From positions 1 to 58,125 of the forward strand of contig CABUNG010000013.1 of the NCBI GenBank assembly GCA_902492895.1: a DNA stretch of 58,125 bases, written 5' to 3'. The notes beneath the pieces were generated by a model. That model was not told the origin of the DNA. It saw nothing but the letters and a program-made list of their open reading frames with translations, and did not search any database. This DNA comes from an uncultured Oscillospiraceae bacterium (GTDB lineage: Bacteria > Bacillota > Clostridia > Oscillospirales > Acutalibacteraceae). Of the stretch, positions 42,546-52,454 are shown piece after piece. The stretch's first letter is position 1. Every line of letters starts with the position of its first letter. A program made the translations under genes and the position numbers.

Positions 42546-45347
42546 TCAGAAACCATTCACGGTATAATCGTTTTCTATTTTCTTGAGATTGCCTTCACTG
42601 GAATAGGTTATGTACGTCGTATAGCCTTCGACGCCATGCTTCATCTCCATACGTATATACCAATCTCCAACTTCCATATCTTTATAGTCACTACCGAGTA
42701 CAATCATATCAAGAAGTATAGACAAAGGGATAGATAGGGTATCGTCTTTAATTTGTCCGATGAGTATTTGTAGGATATTGTTACTTGAATTGATAATATC
42801 TTTATCCGACAAAGAAATCATTATTGCAGATACCATCTCCGATGGAACACCGAAATAAAAAGATGCTAATCCTAGAGCTATTTCACCAATACCTTCTAAA
42901 ACCCCATTATACAGCAGAATATTAGCATTGGTAATTTTAGTCGCGGAAACTCTTAGAGTGGTCAAGTAATTTGGAAGAGGCCCTTCGCCTTTCTCGGGTA
43001 TGAATGTGGTGTATTTGTCCTCCATACTTCGATAATATTTTCCGGACCCATCCTGATAATCATATTTTTGTGCATATTCTGGCGAACTCCGAATGTCATC
43101 AATCAATTTTAGTAAACCATACGGAGCATATAGGCCGGTTATACTACACAATTGATTTTCGGCGAGATATGAATAATATATATATGCTTGCTCACAAGAA
43201 ACGACACGTAAATAGTCTTCTTGGGAGAGAATGTCTTTATCCTGCAATATAGGAGACTTCACTTTATAATTGCATATCCAGCATTTATAACTGCCATCGT
43301 TTTGCATGATTAGATCATGCTTTGTCACGTCCCGATAAGAATCGCCGCCACAATACCGCATAACGACTTTTACCGTACAGGATGCATGAATTGACGGGTC
43401 TTCAGAGGAATAAACGGTTATAGTTGCAGTTCCGGAACGCCGAGCACAGATAAGACCGGAATCATATCCTACTCCAACTATATTAGAGTCGCTTGACAGG
43501 TAATATACGCCTTTGTTCGATGCATTACTTGGCAGTACCGTTGCCGTCAAATAAGCGGTTTCTCCAACATACATGCCTTTGTAAGTAGGAGACACACAAA
43601 CCTGAGAAACAGGTATTGTATTCTCGTTGTATTCGACAATGACGACGGGGAGGTTGCTGCCGCGGTCGGCGGAGGCGAAGGTGCGGGCGCCGCGGAGTTC
43701 GTTTTCCGCCCGCATCATGATGCCGTACCGGTCGATGGTCCCCTTTTTCCACTCTTTTGCGATATCCGTCAGATCCAGGCCGTACCACTGCCCAGACCCA
43801 CTGCCGCCAGGACTGGACACCCCCTTGTTGTATCCCACGTTGATGCTGCCGAGATAATCCTTGTACGCGTACCACATCTCGCAGCTGCACTTCACATCCA
43901 GCTCTTCCCAATGCTTGGTGGCGCGGTAGTAATCGATCTGCACGGTATCCGATTCGCACATCAGGTCCCGGATGTAATAGGTAACGTTTTGTATTTGGTT
44001 AGACCACAGGCTCACATATGTGCTGTTGTCCAAAAAGCCCGGAAACTGGACCAGTGTGCGCGCCACGCCTTTGCTTCCGCCGTAACGGCTGCTGTAATTT
44101 CCAACGAAGATGGAGCCGCTCAGACCTTCGCTCGATTGGTAATTGGAATAGATCGTCGCGTCCTGAATGCCCCTGAAATTGATCGTGATGCTGGGGTCGA
44201 TCGTCACGGGATAGACGCGCTCCGGTGCGCGCAGATAGGCCGGGTCCACGATGAGCGTTACCCTGTATTCCTCGTCCTGCCGTATTTTTTCGATTTTATA
44301 TTGATGGGAGTAGGACGAGGAATCGGAGAATACGCCGGCGCTGTCATGTACCAGGATCTCACCCAGCCAGGCTTTCTGTTCACCGGTCAGCGGGTCGACA
44401 AAGTAAGCGCTTGTTTCATGCGGTACCAGAGCCAGACCGTGAGTTTTAACAATAAAGCTGAATTCATGCATTCCGGTGTACGAGTCCAGCACGATGTCTT
44501 CTTTAAATCCGGTATAAGTGGGTGCGTAGCGCAGAGTCGTGCCGTCTCCGAATACGTCGTCGTAGGCGACCATTTCTGCGGAGGATTCCTCGTCGGCTAT
44601 GATCTGTTTGACGCCCGGGGCGGGAACAGCGTCCAGGTTCACTTTGCGCTGCAGGCCCGGTGCCAGTCCATTGTCGGCCGCATCCATACCGGCCGTTAGG
44701 AGATCCTGCGGGAGCCTCCCTTTTTCCTGCTCTAGATTATCGTTAACCCCGGCGTATTTAACCGCGCGCTCCGGCGCCATTTCAATCCGAATGTCCGTAT
44801 GTTCGAGCAAGACGCCGCTGCCGGTATCCAATTTCTGCGGAAAATAGGTTTTAACATCGTTGGCTTTGTTTTCAAAACCATACTCTGTCAAAGCGCGAGA
44901 CGCGGGAACCTCGAGAGCGTTGGACTTATCTCGAACGACCCCTTTTTCATCCACATACTTGACAGGAATATTGTAATAGTACATGGTTTTGGAGCCGTCG
45001 CGGTTTTGAAAGATCACCGTGTGCAAATCGGTCTCTTGTTTGTATAAACGCTTTACGTGGTCCTTTTCTTCAGCCTGTGCAGTCCCAACGCATTCCGGGA
45101 CGTCCTGGTCGGACAGTTGAGCATACGGAAGGGCCGCCAGGCTAAGATCCCCTTCGTGACGGCCCAGGACCCCGGGCTGTTTCGACGGTGTCCACCCCTC
45201 ATTCCCCGCGGCCCCGATTTGCGCGGATGGAGCAGGGGAGACGGCCCGTATATCCAGCCCCCCGAACATCCCCGTCAGCAGGCTGATACACAAGGCGGCT
45301 GACGTATACCGCAGTGCGAAAGATTTCCATTTAATAGTAAAACTCAT
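42546..45347 (-). CDS. Large secreted DNRLRE / Ig-like protein with AT-rich C-terminal module
   Basis: A 933-residue exported protein. Residues about 10-35 are a signal peptide (ALCISLLTGMFGGLDIRA). Residues about 100-380 and the following DNRLRE region (about 385-560; YPVTIDPSITINF, LDLTDIAKEWKKG) resemble the N-terminal parts of WapA/RHS-like cell-surface proteins; no YD repeats are present. An Ig-like BIG2 domain follows (about 573-660). The last 270 residues are unrecognised and contain a CxxC pair (SYKCWICNYKV) and a hydrophobic stretch (GIGEIALGLASFYFG). From about position 43625 downward (residue 574 on) the DNA turns clearly AT-rich, suggesting a transferred C-terminal module. Confidence 0.8.
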   Translation of the reverse strand: MSFTIKWKSFALRYTSAALCISLLTGMFGGLDIRAVSPAPSAQIGAAGNEGWTPSKQPGVLGRHEGDLSLAALPYAQLSDQDVPECVGTAQAEEKDHVKRLYKQETDLHTVIFQNRDGSKTMYYYNIPVKYVDEKGVVRDKSNALEVPASRALTEYGFENKANDVKTYFPQKLDTGSGVLLEHTDIRIEMAPERAVKYAGVNDNLEQEKGRLPQDLLTAGMDAADNGLAPGLQRKVNLDAVPAPGVKQIIADEESSAEMVAYDDVFGDGTTLRYAPTYTGFKEDIVLDSYTGMHEFSFIVKTHGLALVPHETSAYFVDPLTGEQKAWLGEILVHDSAGVFSDSSSYSHQYKIEKIRQDEEYRVTLIVDPAYLRAPERVYPVTIDPSITINFRGIQDATIYSNYQSSEGLSGSIFVGNYSSRYGGSKGVARTLVQFPGFLDNSTYVSLWSNQIQNVTYYIRDLMCESDTVQIDYYRATKHWEELDVKCSCEMWYAYKDYLGSINVGYNKGVSSPGGSGSGQWYGLDLTDIAKEWKKGTIDRYGIMMRAENELRGARTFASADRGSNLPVVIVEYNENTIPVSQVCVSPTYKGMYVGETAYLTATVLPSNASNKGVYYLSSDSNIVGVGYDSGLICARRSGTATITVYSSEDPSIHASCTVKVVMRYCGGDSYRDVTKHDLIMQNDGSYKCWICNYKVKSPILQDKDILSQEDYLRVVSCEQAYIYYSYLAENQLCSITGLYAPYGLLKLIDDIRSSPEYAQKYDYQDGSGKYYRSMEDKYTTFIPEKGEGPLPNYLTTLRVSATKITNANILLYNGVLEGIGEIALGLASFYFGVPSEMVSAIMISLSDKDIINSSNNILQILIGQIKDDTLSIPLSILLDMIVLGSDYKDMEVGDWYIRMEMKHGVEGYTTYITYSSEGNLKKIENDYTVNGF

Positions 45348-45421
45348 GCGAGAGTAATCCTCCTCCGATTTTAATTATAGATGATCGCATCTCTATCGGC
45401 AAGTGCTCTGCAGACGAACGG

Positions 45422-46753
45422 CTACATTTTCAGTACGATCTCGAGCATGGGAGAAAACAGCCCGCCGTCCCCGCTGGCGAACAAGGCGCTGCTGTCGGGC
45501 GTATCACTGCGGATCATAAAGCTGTTGTTGACCGAATAGAGCGCATCCTTCTGGCCTTTGTTTTTCAGCATTTCCTTGACCAGGGTGGTAACATCGAGCG
45601 CGTAATCGCCTTTTTTCTGCACATCGACCTGGCTCATGGGACGGGTGTCGTATTCGGGACGGTTGTACCAGCGGGTGTTGATGCTGCACCAGTCTGCCGT
45701 CACGGCGTAGGCTCCCACTGTCATGGGATTTTTCAGGTCCAGGAGATTGTGGAAAACATACCGGGCGGCGATCACGTCATCCGGATCGATCGTCAGCTTG
45801 TTCAGCGTTTCATAGCGGATATAGGTCCAGCCCTCGCCTTTTGGCGTGCTGTCGCCCATCAGCATGTAGGGAGACAGGTAATGGCCGGCAACATCTCCGG
45901 TATCCGAATACGCCGATGTATCGGGCTGCTTCGCTTTGTAGAGATGCAGCGATTGATTCAGCCGAACCGGATAGGAGGCGTTTTTGAGGAACTCGGCGTC
46001 GATGACGTAGGACAGACGATAGGTGTTGGTGCTGCTGTCCTTGTCTATGAGTTTGATATCGTTCTGATAGGACCAGCTGCCCCGCTTGTCCACGGCCATC
46101 GGCGTGTAGAGTATGGACTGCACATCGTTCGTGTCCTTGTCCTGGCGGAAGGCGATGTAATCGGGCGATTGGGTATCCGGAACGAGAGCAGGAAGCTGCA
46201 CCTGGATGTCGAACGTGGTTTTGTCCCCCGGCTTCCGCAGGATGATTTCGGTGTTCAGGCCATAGGCGGTCGGGGTGCAGACGTAGTCGATCCCGGGACC
46301 GAAAGCATCCGGATACACGACGCAGGCACGCTCACGGCCGAAGGCGTCGATTTCCTTTCCGGCTTTTCCGGCCGACGAGACAGGGTCGGCCGGGGTAATG
46401 CGGATATACTGTCCATTTCCAGAGACCGTCATGGCGCCTTCCGCGCTCCAGGTATCCGGGAGGGTTTCCCGGATATACTGTCCCGTGTGCTCGAAACCGT
46501 CCTCGGTCTTTTCAAAAACGGCCGTTTCTTCCACATGTGCGGAATACACATAGACCGACCAGGTATGGTCGTCGTTCAGATAGGAGCACACATTGCTCAT
46601 GGAAAAGGTATCGAGTTTTTTGGATACCGCCTGATCCCGATAAGCGTCGGCGGGCATGGGTGTGGCCATGGTTTTGGTCCATGTACTCTTCTGGCCGCAG
46701 CCGGTCATAAGCAGGGCGGCCACGAGCGGAACCGCCATCCAATTTTTCTTCAT
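45422..46753 (-). CDS. DNRLRE-domain lipoprotein
   Basis: A 443-residue exported lipoprotein: the signal sequence MKKNWMAVPLVAALLMTGCG ends in the lipobox LMTGC, so the mature protein is anchored at Cys19. The body repeats the plan of the first half of the neighbouring 933-residue protein (YPVRLNQSLHLY opening the DNRLRE region; LDVTTLVKEMLKNKG; SSALFASGDGG), without Ig or C-terminal modules. ATG 46753 follows GGGGGAG. Normal base composition for the window. Probably a cell-surface structural protein; function unknown. Confidence 0.82.
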   Translation of the reverse strand: MKKNWMAVPLVAALLMTGCGQKSTWTKTMATPMPADAYRDQAVSKKLDTFSMSNVCSYLNDDHTWSVYVYSAHVEETAVFEKTEDGFEHTGQYIRETLPDTWSAEGAMTVSGNGQYIRITPADPVSSAGKAGKEIDAFGRERACVVYPDAFGPGIDYVCTPTAYGLNTEIILRKPGDKTTFDIQVQLPALVPDTQSPDYIAFRQDKDTNDVQSILYTPMAVDKRGSWSYQNDIKLIDKDSSTNTYRLSYVIDAEFLKNASYPVRLNQSLHLYKAKQPDTSAYSDTGDVAGHYLSPYMLMGDSTPKGEGWTYIRYETLNKLTIDPDDVIAARYVFHNLLDLKNPMTVGAYAVTADWCSINTRWYNRPEYDTRPMSQVDVQKKGDYALDVTTLVKEMLKNKGQKDALYSVNNSFMIRSDTPDSSALFASGDGGLFSPMLEIVLKM

Positions 46754-46908
46754 GTCAAAACTCCCCCATTTTCTGTTCCGCAAACCGCGTGAAGCCGCTA
46801 TTATCCGCCGCAATGCGGGATATTTATATTCATTTTATCGCGGAACCCGCAGAAAAACATTGAACTTTTGACAACGTTTTTTGTAAATTCAGCAATTTCC
46901 TACAAAAC

Positions 46909-46936
46909 AGCGGCGGCCGATGCATCGGCCGCCGCT
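46909..46936 (-). terminator. Terminator after the YfhO-type gene
   Basis: A perfect 28-bp palindrome AGCGGCGGCCGAT-GC-ATCGGCCGCCGCT; on the minus strand it is followed by GTTTTGT. Confidence 0.75.
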
Positions 46937-46949
46937 CAAGAAAGATGGG

Positions 46950-49943
46950 CTATTCATTTGAAGACGAGGGCTCCGGCGAAGGGCCGGGTTCCGAGTCGCC
47001 GGAGGATTTTTCCGGCGGACCCTCCTCGGGAAGTGCCGAATCCGCCGCCGGACCGGCTTCCGGAGAAAGGACGGAATTCGGGGCCTCTGCGGTCTGGAAC
47101 GCGGCGGGGGGCACGATCCCGTATCGCGCCAACAGACGGGCGTCCCGCTTCCGCTGCAGACGGATATGGGTCAGAATGGCCAGGAAGACCACGAGACACA
47201 GGCTGAAAGCGCTGAGGATCAGTCCGATTAGGAGTCCCTGCGGCCTGTAGCGCATTTCCACGGTGTGTTCACCGGCCGGCATGTCGAAGGCCAGAAACGC
47301 TTTGGATACGCCGTAGGTCTCCACCGGTTGGCCGTCCACCCAGACTTTCCAGCCCGCGTCGTATGGGATGGAGGTAAAGAGTGCGCCGCCCTCCGACTGA
47401 ACGGTCCCTTGGATGTGATCGTCTGAAAAAGAGGTGACGGCAAGGCCGCCGGCTGCGAGTTTGTCTATGGCCTCCCGGTAAACGTCGCTGTTGAGCGTTG
47501 CAACAAAGAAATTGCCTGTACAGGACATCTCGGCCGACACCGTCATGGTCAGTTCATCCCCGGCCTCCAGCTGGCCGGCATCGATGATGTACGCTTCCCG
47601 GGGACTGACCGACCAGGAGGCGCTGCCTGCGGATACCTGGATGCTTTTGGCCGCTCCGCAGTCCGCGTATATGAAGGTCTGGCCGCCGCTTTTTAGCTTG
47701 ACACTGAACGTGCCGTTGGCTTTGCCGTCCGACGCATACAGATTGATGGCGGTCGGAGAGACATTGGATATGACGTCGCCGACCGGATGCAGGGTGAAGA
47801 GATCGCGTTCATCCCCAGTCAGGGCTTTAAAGAGGGTGTTTTGAGAGGTGAAGGGATGATAGAGCGTATACTGCCACTCTTTAATCGCGTTTTCGGCCAC
47901 GAATCCGAGCGGAAGAGCGTCGGGATTTTCGTAGATGTAATACTGGGTCCCATTACAGCTGACGCTGTCCCGGTACACCAGCTGCTCATGGGAGGCAAGC
48001 TGCGTATTCATCACGAGATACCGGATGCCGAGCAGGGAATCGACGGTTGGAACGAAGGAGCGGTACAGGTGGGAGTTGACTCCGTTGATGGCATAGCCGA
48101 GCGCGCCCATGGTCCGGGTGGTGGTATAGTAATTGCTGGAAGAGAAAACGGTGATTCCCCGATAACCGAACAGGGCGGTATCCACACACGTGCGGCGGGG
48201 AAGGAGCTCCATACGGTAAAAGGCGGTCCCCAATTCCTCGTCGCCGATGGACTCCGCCTTGTCGACAGCCTGGCGGATCGCACGGGTCGTGTCGTTGTCG
48301 ACGTAGGCGTCGTGCGAGGTGTAATGCTCCTGGGAATCCAGTTTGACAAAGGCGCTGCCTGCGTGGAAGAGCATCTCACCTGTAGCCACCAGGCAGAGCA
48401 ACGCGTAAGCGATGCGGATACGCCGGATTTTTTTCCAGGACACGAGAGCCAGCACCGCCGCGTATATCCCCAGCAGGAGCAGACTGATGTAGATGGCTTC
48501 AAATCCGTAGGCTTTGTCCCCGAAGCGTTCTTCAATGACGAGATAAGCGACCAGGGCGGTCAGGGAAAAGCCGATCTGTTTAAAGGTGATCGCCCGCAGA
48601 TGCTGCAGCGTTTCAAACGCGATGAGCAGCAGGACAAAGCTGTACAGGAAGGAGAAACGATAGGGCAGGTCGTTCGGGAAATGCATGCCGTGCCAGAAGA
48701 GGTTTGCAAGATTGACCGTAAAGCTCAGGCCGAGGACCCCGCACAGTCCGACGTAAGATACCCGGCGGCGCAGAGGGATCGCTTTCAGGGTGGCAAAGAT
48801 CGGCAGCAGGAGAACGGCCAGCATCCCACAGTAAATATTGGGCAGATTCCCGGAGCGGATGGTCGGCGTGGTGCCGTACAGATGACGGCCGAGCAGGCCG
48901 AACATATCGAACATAGAATTCAGGTCAGGCGGCTTTTGGCCGGCGGCCGAGGTGTGCCCGAGGGCCAAAAATACCGGCACGAGCATAAACATCGCGAGCC
49001 CCCCGCCGAGGAGGGAGCCGAGGGCAAACCGGGCGATCCCCCACGCCTGCTGCTCCGCCCGGCGCCTTTTCCGCAGCGCATATACCAGATAATACAAGAC
49101 CAGGAAGATGCAGAGCATAAAGCCGATGTAGTAATTGGCGATCAGCGCGTAGGCCAAGGGCAGGATATACCAGAGATACCGGCCGGTCCGCATCATCTTT
49201 TCAAAACCGAGCACCACGAGCGGAAGTACCATCACGACATCCAGCCACATGATGTTCCAGGAATAGGCGATCATGTACATCATCAGTGCATACATGACGG
49301 ACACCATTGGAATGGTCATATTCCGGCGGCGGTACACGCTTTGTACACAGGCCGCGAAGAAGGCCGCGGACAGGGCGTTTTTCAGCAGCGTGATCACTAA
49401 AATTCCTTCGGCAAGGAGGTGCTCCGGGAAAAAGACGAGCAGCAGATTGAAGGGACTGGCGAGGTAATAGCCGAACAGGGAAACGAAATTGATGCCCAGG
49501 CCGACTTCAAAGGAGTAAACGGGACTGCCGCCGTTTAGGAGCATATCCCGGAGACGGGCGAGCAGGGGCGCGTACTGGTGATGCATATCGACGATCATGC
49601 CGGTTTTTCCGCCGAGAGGCCACATGCCGAGGAATGTGTAGGCCAGGCACATACAGGCCAGGGCCAGAACGCCGGACAGAACCGGATAAAACCAGACGCC
49701 CCATTTCACCCGGCGTTCCCGCCGTCCACGCATCGCCTCATTGAGAAAAGCGGCGAACAGCAGCCCCAGAAGCAGGGCGGTGCCGATGCAATAGACCGCT
49801 TTGCGCAGCAGGCTGTCCGATGAAATGCCGTCCTTGTCGTACCAAAGCAGCACCAGCACCAGCAGGCCGCCGAGCAGCGCTGCCGCCCCGACCATTGTGA
49901 ACCGGATCGCCTTCTGGGACAGAGGAGAATCGTCTCGTTGCAT
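46950..49943 (-). CDS. YfhO family membrane protein
   Basis: A 997-residue protein with about 12-13 membrane helices over the first two thirds, an extracytosolic domain near the end, a last membrane helix and a Pro/Glu/Ser-rich tail. The segment GKTGMIVDMHHQYAPLLARLRD, LNGGSPVYSFEVGLGINF is typical of YfhO (bacterial membrane protein YfhO, GT-C-like). YfhO relatives glycosylate lipoteichoic acid or other wall polymers outside the cell. Start ATG 49943 follows AGAGG closely; an ATG at 49961 lacks a site, and the frame stays open far upstream without any. Confidence 0.88.
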   Translation of the reverse strand: MQRDDSPLSQKAIRFTMVGAAALLGGLLVLVLLWYDKDGISSDSLLRKAVYCIGTALLLGLLFAAFLNEAMRGRRERRVKWGVWFYPVLSGVLALACMCLAYTFLGMWPLGGKTGMIVDMHHQYAPLLARLRDMLLNGGSPVYSFEVGLGINFVSLFGYYLASPFNLLLVFFPEHLLAEGILVITLLKNALSAAFFAACVQSVYRRRNMTIPMVSVMYALMMYMIAYSWNIMWLDVVMVLPLVVLGFEKMMRTGRYLWYILPLAYALIANYYIGFMLCIFLVLYYLVYALRKRRRAEQQAWGIARFALGSLLGGGLAMFMLVPVFLALGHTSAAGQKPPDLNSMFDMFGLLGRHLYGTTPTIRSGNLPNIYCGMLAVLLLPIFATLKAIPLRRRVSYVGLCGVLGLSFTVNLANLFWHGMHFPNDLPYRFSFLYSFVLLLIAFETLQHLRAITFKQIGFSLTALVAYLVIEERFGDKAYGFEAIYISLLLLGIYAAVLALVSWKKIRRIRIAYALLCLVATGEMLFHAGSAFVKLDSQEHYTSHDAYVDNDTTRAIRQAVDKAESIGDEELGTAFYRMELLPRRTCVDTALFGYRGITVFSSSNYYTTTRTMGALGYAINGVNSHLYRSFVPTVDSLLGIRYLVMNTQLASHEQLVYRDSVSCNGTQYYIYENPDALPLGFVAENAIKEWQYTLYHPFTSQNTLFKALTGDERDLFTLHPVGDVISNVSPTAINLYASDGKANGTFSVKLKSGGQTFIYADCGAAKSIQVSAGSASWSVSPREAYIIDAGQLEAGDELTMTVSAEMSCTGNFFVATLNSDVYREAIDKLAAGGLAVTSFSDDHIQGTVQSEGGALFTSIPYDAGWKVWVDGQPVETYGVSKAFLAFDMPAGEHTVEMRYRPQGLLIGLILSAFSLCLVVFLAILTHIRLQRKRDARLLARYGIVPPAAFQTAEAPNSVLSPEAGPAADSALPEEGPPEKSSGDSEPGPSPEPSSSNE

Positions 49944-50079
49944 CGTCCTCTCACGCTCCATAAAAATAAAGTAAAAAAGAGCCGGATTCGCCTTTGGAAC
50001 CCAATAAGAAAGTGCCGCAAAGACGCCCGGTTGTTGCGGGTGAAGGATATGTTCATCTGTGCGGATACTCATAAAGCAT

Positions 50080-50108
50080 ATTATAACATAGCTTTTCCAT
50101 GCGGGCAA
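50080..50108 (-). promoter_or_regulatory. Promoter of the YfhO-type gene
   Basis: Minus-strand TTGCCC (50103-50108) and TATAAT (50080-50085), spacer 17 bp, with a leader of about 130 bases. Confidence 0.75.
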
Positions 50109-50277
50109 CGACCATCCGAACGGGCGGATTCGACAAAAAAAGGAGGCGAGCTTTCGGCAGATAGGTCTATATTCCAAAAGGAATGTGAAAAACAACCACT
50201 CATCAGCAGGGCGTTGGGCTTGATTTCCGAAGAAAAACCGAGTACTCTGGTAAAAACTGAAGAGAGGGGTGCAGGTT

Positions 50278-50433
50278 TTGGCCGGAAAGAGGGGACGGCC
50301 CACCGACAGCCGAAAGGATATCCGCATCACGGTGCGGATTGATTCCAAGGTGGCGGACGCCCTGGATGCCTACTGTAAAAAGTGGGCGGTTACGCGGGCG
50401 GAAGCTATCCGGCGTGCCATTCTTCGTCTCTGA
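50278..50433 (+). CDS. Short ribbon-helix-helix protein
   Basis: A 51-residue protein beginning MAGKRGRPTDSRKDIRI. After the basic GRPTDSRKD arm common in phage and integrative-element regulators comes RITVRIDSKVADALD and AVTRAEAIRRAILRL, a complete ribbon-helix-helix. Start: TTG at 50278, ten bases behind GAGAGG; an in-frame GTG at 50269 is too close to that site. It is followed by a perfect terminator and has no partner gene on its strand. Possibly a relic or a solitary regulator. Confidence 0.75.
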   Translation: MAGKRGRPTDSRKDIRITVRIDSKVADALDAYCKKWAVTRAEAIRRAILRL

Positions 50434-50481
50434 TGCGGACAGGACGAAAAAGAGACACGCAAAACTTCTGTTAGACGATAC

Positions 50482-50513
50482 AAAAAGGAGATGGCCGAAG
50501 CCATCTCCTTTTT
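50482..50513 (+). terminator. Terminator after the short ribbon-helix-helix gene
   Basis: A 14-bp perfect stem AAAAAGGAGATGGC / GCCATCTCCTTTTT with loop CGAA. Confidence 0.92.
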
Positions 50514-50621
50514 GCTGTAAAAATCCATATTGCATTCGTCGCACCGTGAAAAATGTGGTTTTTGTTCACTTTCTGTATTTTGCACATCTTTCGTGGCCAT
50601 TCGGGTGAGGACGGCCGACTG

Positions 50622-52454
50622 TCAAGAGGCCCCAAGTACGCCCTGTTCCCTGGCCTGGGCGGTATACAAGTCGTAATACAGTCCGTGCCGTTCGATCAGT
50701 TCGTCATGGCTGCCCTGTTCGAGGATACCCTTATTGCCGATGTAGAGAATGCGGTCACAGGTTTTGATTGTCGAGAGCCGGTGAGCGATGATGAAGGAGG
50801 TGCGGCCCTTGAGCAGGGCCTGGATCCCCTCCTGCAGCAGGCGTTCGGTTTTGGTGTCGATGGAGGAGGTGGCCTCGTCGAGAATCAGGATTTTCGGATC
50901 GGAGAGCAGGGTGCGGGCGAAGGCGATGAGCTGCTTCTGTCCCTGTGACAAGCGGCTTCCCCGTTCGTTGACCTCTGTATCGTAGCCTTTTTCCATCTCC
51001 ATGATGAAATCGTGGGCCCGGACGATTTTGGCCGCCTCTTCGATCTCCGCGTCGGTTGCATCCAGACGGCCGTATCGGATGTTATCCCGGATAGTGCCGC
51101 TGAAAATGAAGCTGTCCTGCAGCATAATGCCCATCTGGGTCCGCAGGGAGTGGAGCGTAGCCTTCGAGATGTCGTAGCCTTCGCTCCAGGCGACCGCACC
51201 GTCCTCTTCGGACCGGCCGTACAGGAGCACTTCGCCTCCGGTCAGGTTGTAGAACCGGCTGATCAGGTTGACCACGGTGGTTTTGCCCGCGCCCGTGGGT
51301 CCCACCAGCGCGACGCTTTCCCCGGCCTTTACATGCAGATTCAGATTTTCCAGGATATTGACGCCCGGATCGTAGGCAAAGGTCACGTCGCGGAATTCCA
51401 CTTCACCCGTGAGGGGCGGCAGAACCACGGCATCAGGCGCGTCGTCCACCACCACAGGTTCATCCATGGTTTCAAAGATTCGCTCCAGATAGGCGATGTT
51501 GTTGACAAAGGAATTGTAGATGTTCGCCAGGTTGGTGATCGGCTGCCAGAAGCGGCTGACATATTGTCCCATAGCCAGGATGACGCCGAAGGAGACGATG
51601 GTGCCGCCCATCCAGTATACGCCCGCGATATAGAGCAGCGTGAACACCACCTGGGTGATGAGCTCCGAGCTCAGCCAGACCGAGTTGCTGATGTAGATTG
51701 CGCCCATCCAGGCTTTGCGGCAGGCGGTGGCCAGGCGTTCCATGATGGTGATGTTTTCTTCCTGCCGGGTGAAGAGCTGGGAGACCTTCACCCCGTCGAT
51801 GCTCTCCGCGAGATAGGCGTTGTAGTTGGAATTTTTGTTGGACTGGCGCTGCCAGGCCCGCCTCTGCCGGGGCTTTAAGAACCAGATGACCCCGGCGAAG
51901 ACCGGCAGCCCCGCGACGATCACGGTGGCGAGCACCGCATTGGTGGCGTACATGAACACCACGATGAACAGGACGTTGAGAATCTCCAGAATGCTGTTGA
52001 TGATCCCGTTTGAGAGCATATCCGAAACGGAATTGACATAGTTGATGACACGCACCAGAATTTTTCCGGCCGGCCGGCTGTCGTAATAACTGAAGGGGAG
52101 CTTTTGCAGATGGGCAAAAAGGTCCCGCCGGATATCGAAGATGATCTCCTGGCTGACATGGGCCATGATGCGGGATCGGATGGTATTGAACACGATACTG
52201 ATGATGATGATGAGCACAAACAGGAACGCGAGCTGGATGAGCAGCATAACGTTTTTGTTCGGGACGGCGTCGTCGAGCACCCATTCCATAATTTTGGGCT
52301 GGAACAGCGCCACGACGCTGGCGACCGCGCTGAGAAGCAGGGCGAGCCCCATCTTGACTTTGTGTCTTCCGATATACTTCATGGCGCGTTTCAGATGACC
52401 GAAACTGAATGGGGATTCGAGATTTTCATCGACTTCAAAGGTATTGCGTGCCAT
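50622..52454 (-). CDS. ABC exporter half-transporter with canonical ATPase site
   Basis: A 610-residue type IV ABC exporter subunit: six membrane helices (about 25-320), then the ATPase domain with Walker A GPTGAGKT, signature RLSQGQKQL, Walker B ILILDEATSSID (catalytic Glu present) and switch IAHRLST. It starts with ATG in a TGATG overlap with the stop of the partner gene at 52454. The two form a heterodimer of the BmrCD/TM287-288 type. Substrate unknown; multidrug or lipid export is usual. Confidence 0.93.
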   Translation of the reverse strand: MARNTFEVDENLESPFSFGHLKRAMKYIGRHKVKMGLALLLSAVASVVALFQPKIMEWVLDDAVPNKNVMLLIQLAFLFVLIIIISIVFNTIRSRIMAHVSQEIIFDIRRDLFAHLQKLPFSYYDSRPAGKILVRVINYVNSVSDMLSNGIINSILEILNVLFIVVFMYATNAVLATVIVAGLPVFAGVIWFLKPRQRRAWQRQSNKNSNYNAYLAESIDGVKVSQLFTRQEENITIMERLATACRKAWMGAIYISNSVWLSSELITQVVFTLLYIAGVYWMGGTIVSFGVILAMGQYVSRFWQPITNLANIYNSFVNNIAYLERIFETMDEPVVVDDAPDAVVLPPLTGEVEFRDVTFAYDPGVNILENLNLHVKAGESVALVGPTGAGKTTVVNLISRFYNLTGGEVLLYGRSEEDGAVAWSEGYDISKATLHSLRTQMGIMLQDSFIFSGTIRDNIRYGRLDATDAEIEEAAKIVRAHDFIMEMEKGYDTEVNERGSRLSQGQKQLIAFARTLLSDPKILILDEATSSIDTKTERLLQEGIQALLKGRTSFIIAHRLSTIKTCDRILYIGNKGILEQGSHDELIERHGLYYDLYTAQAREQGVLGAS

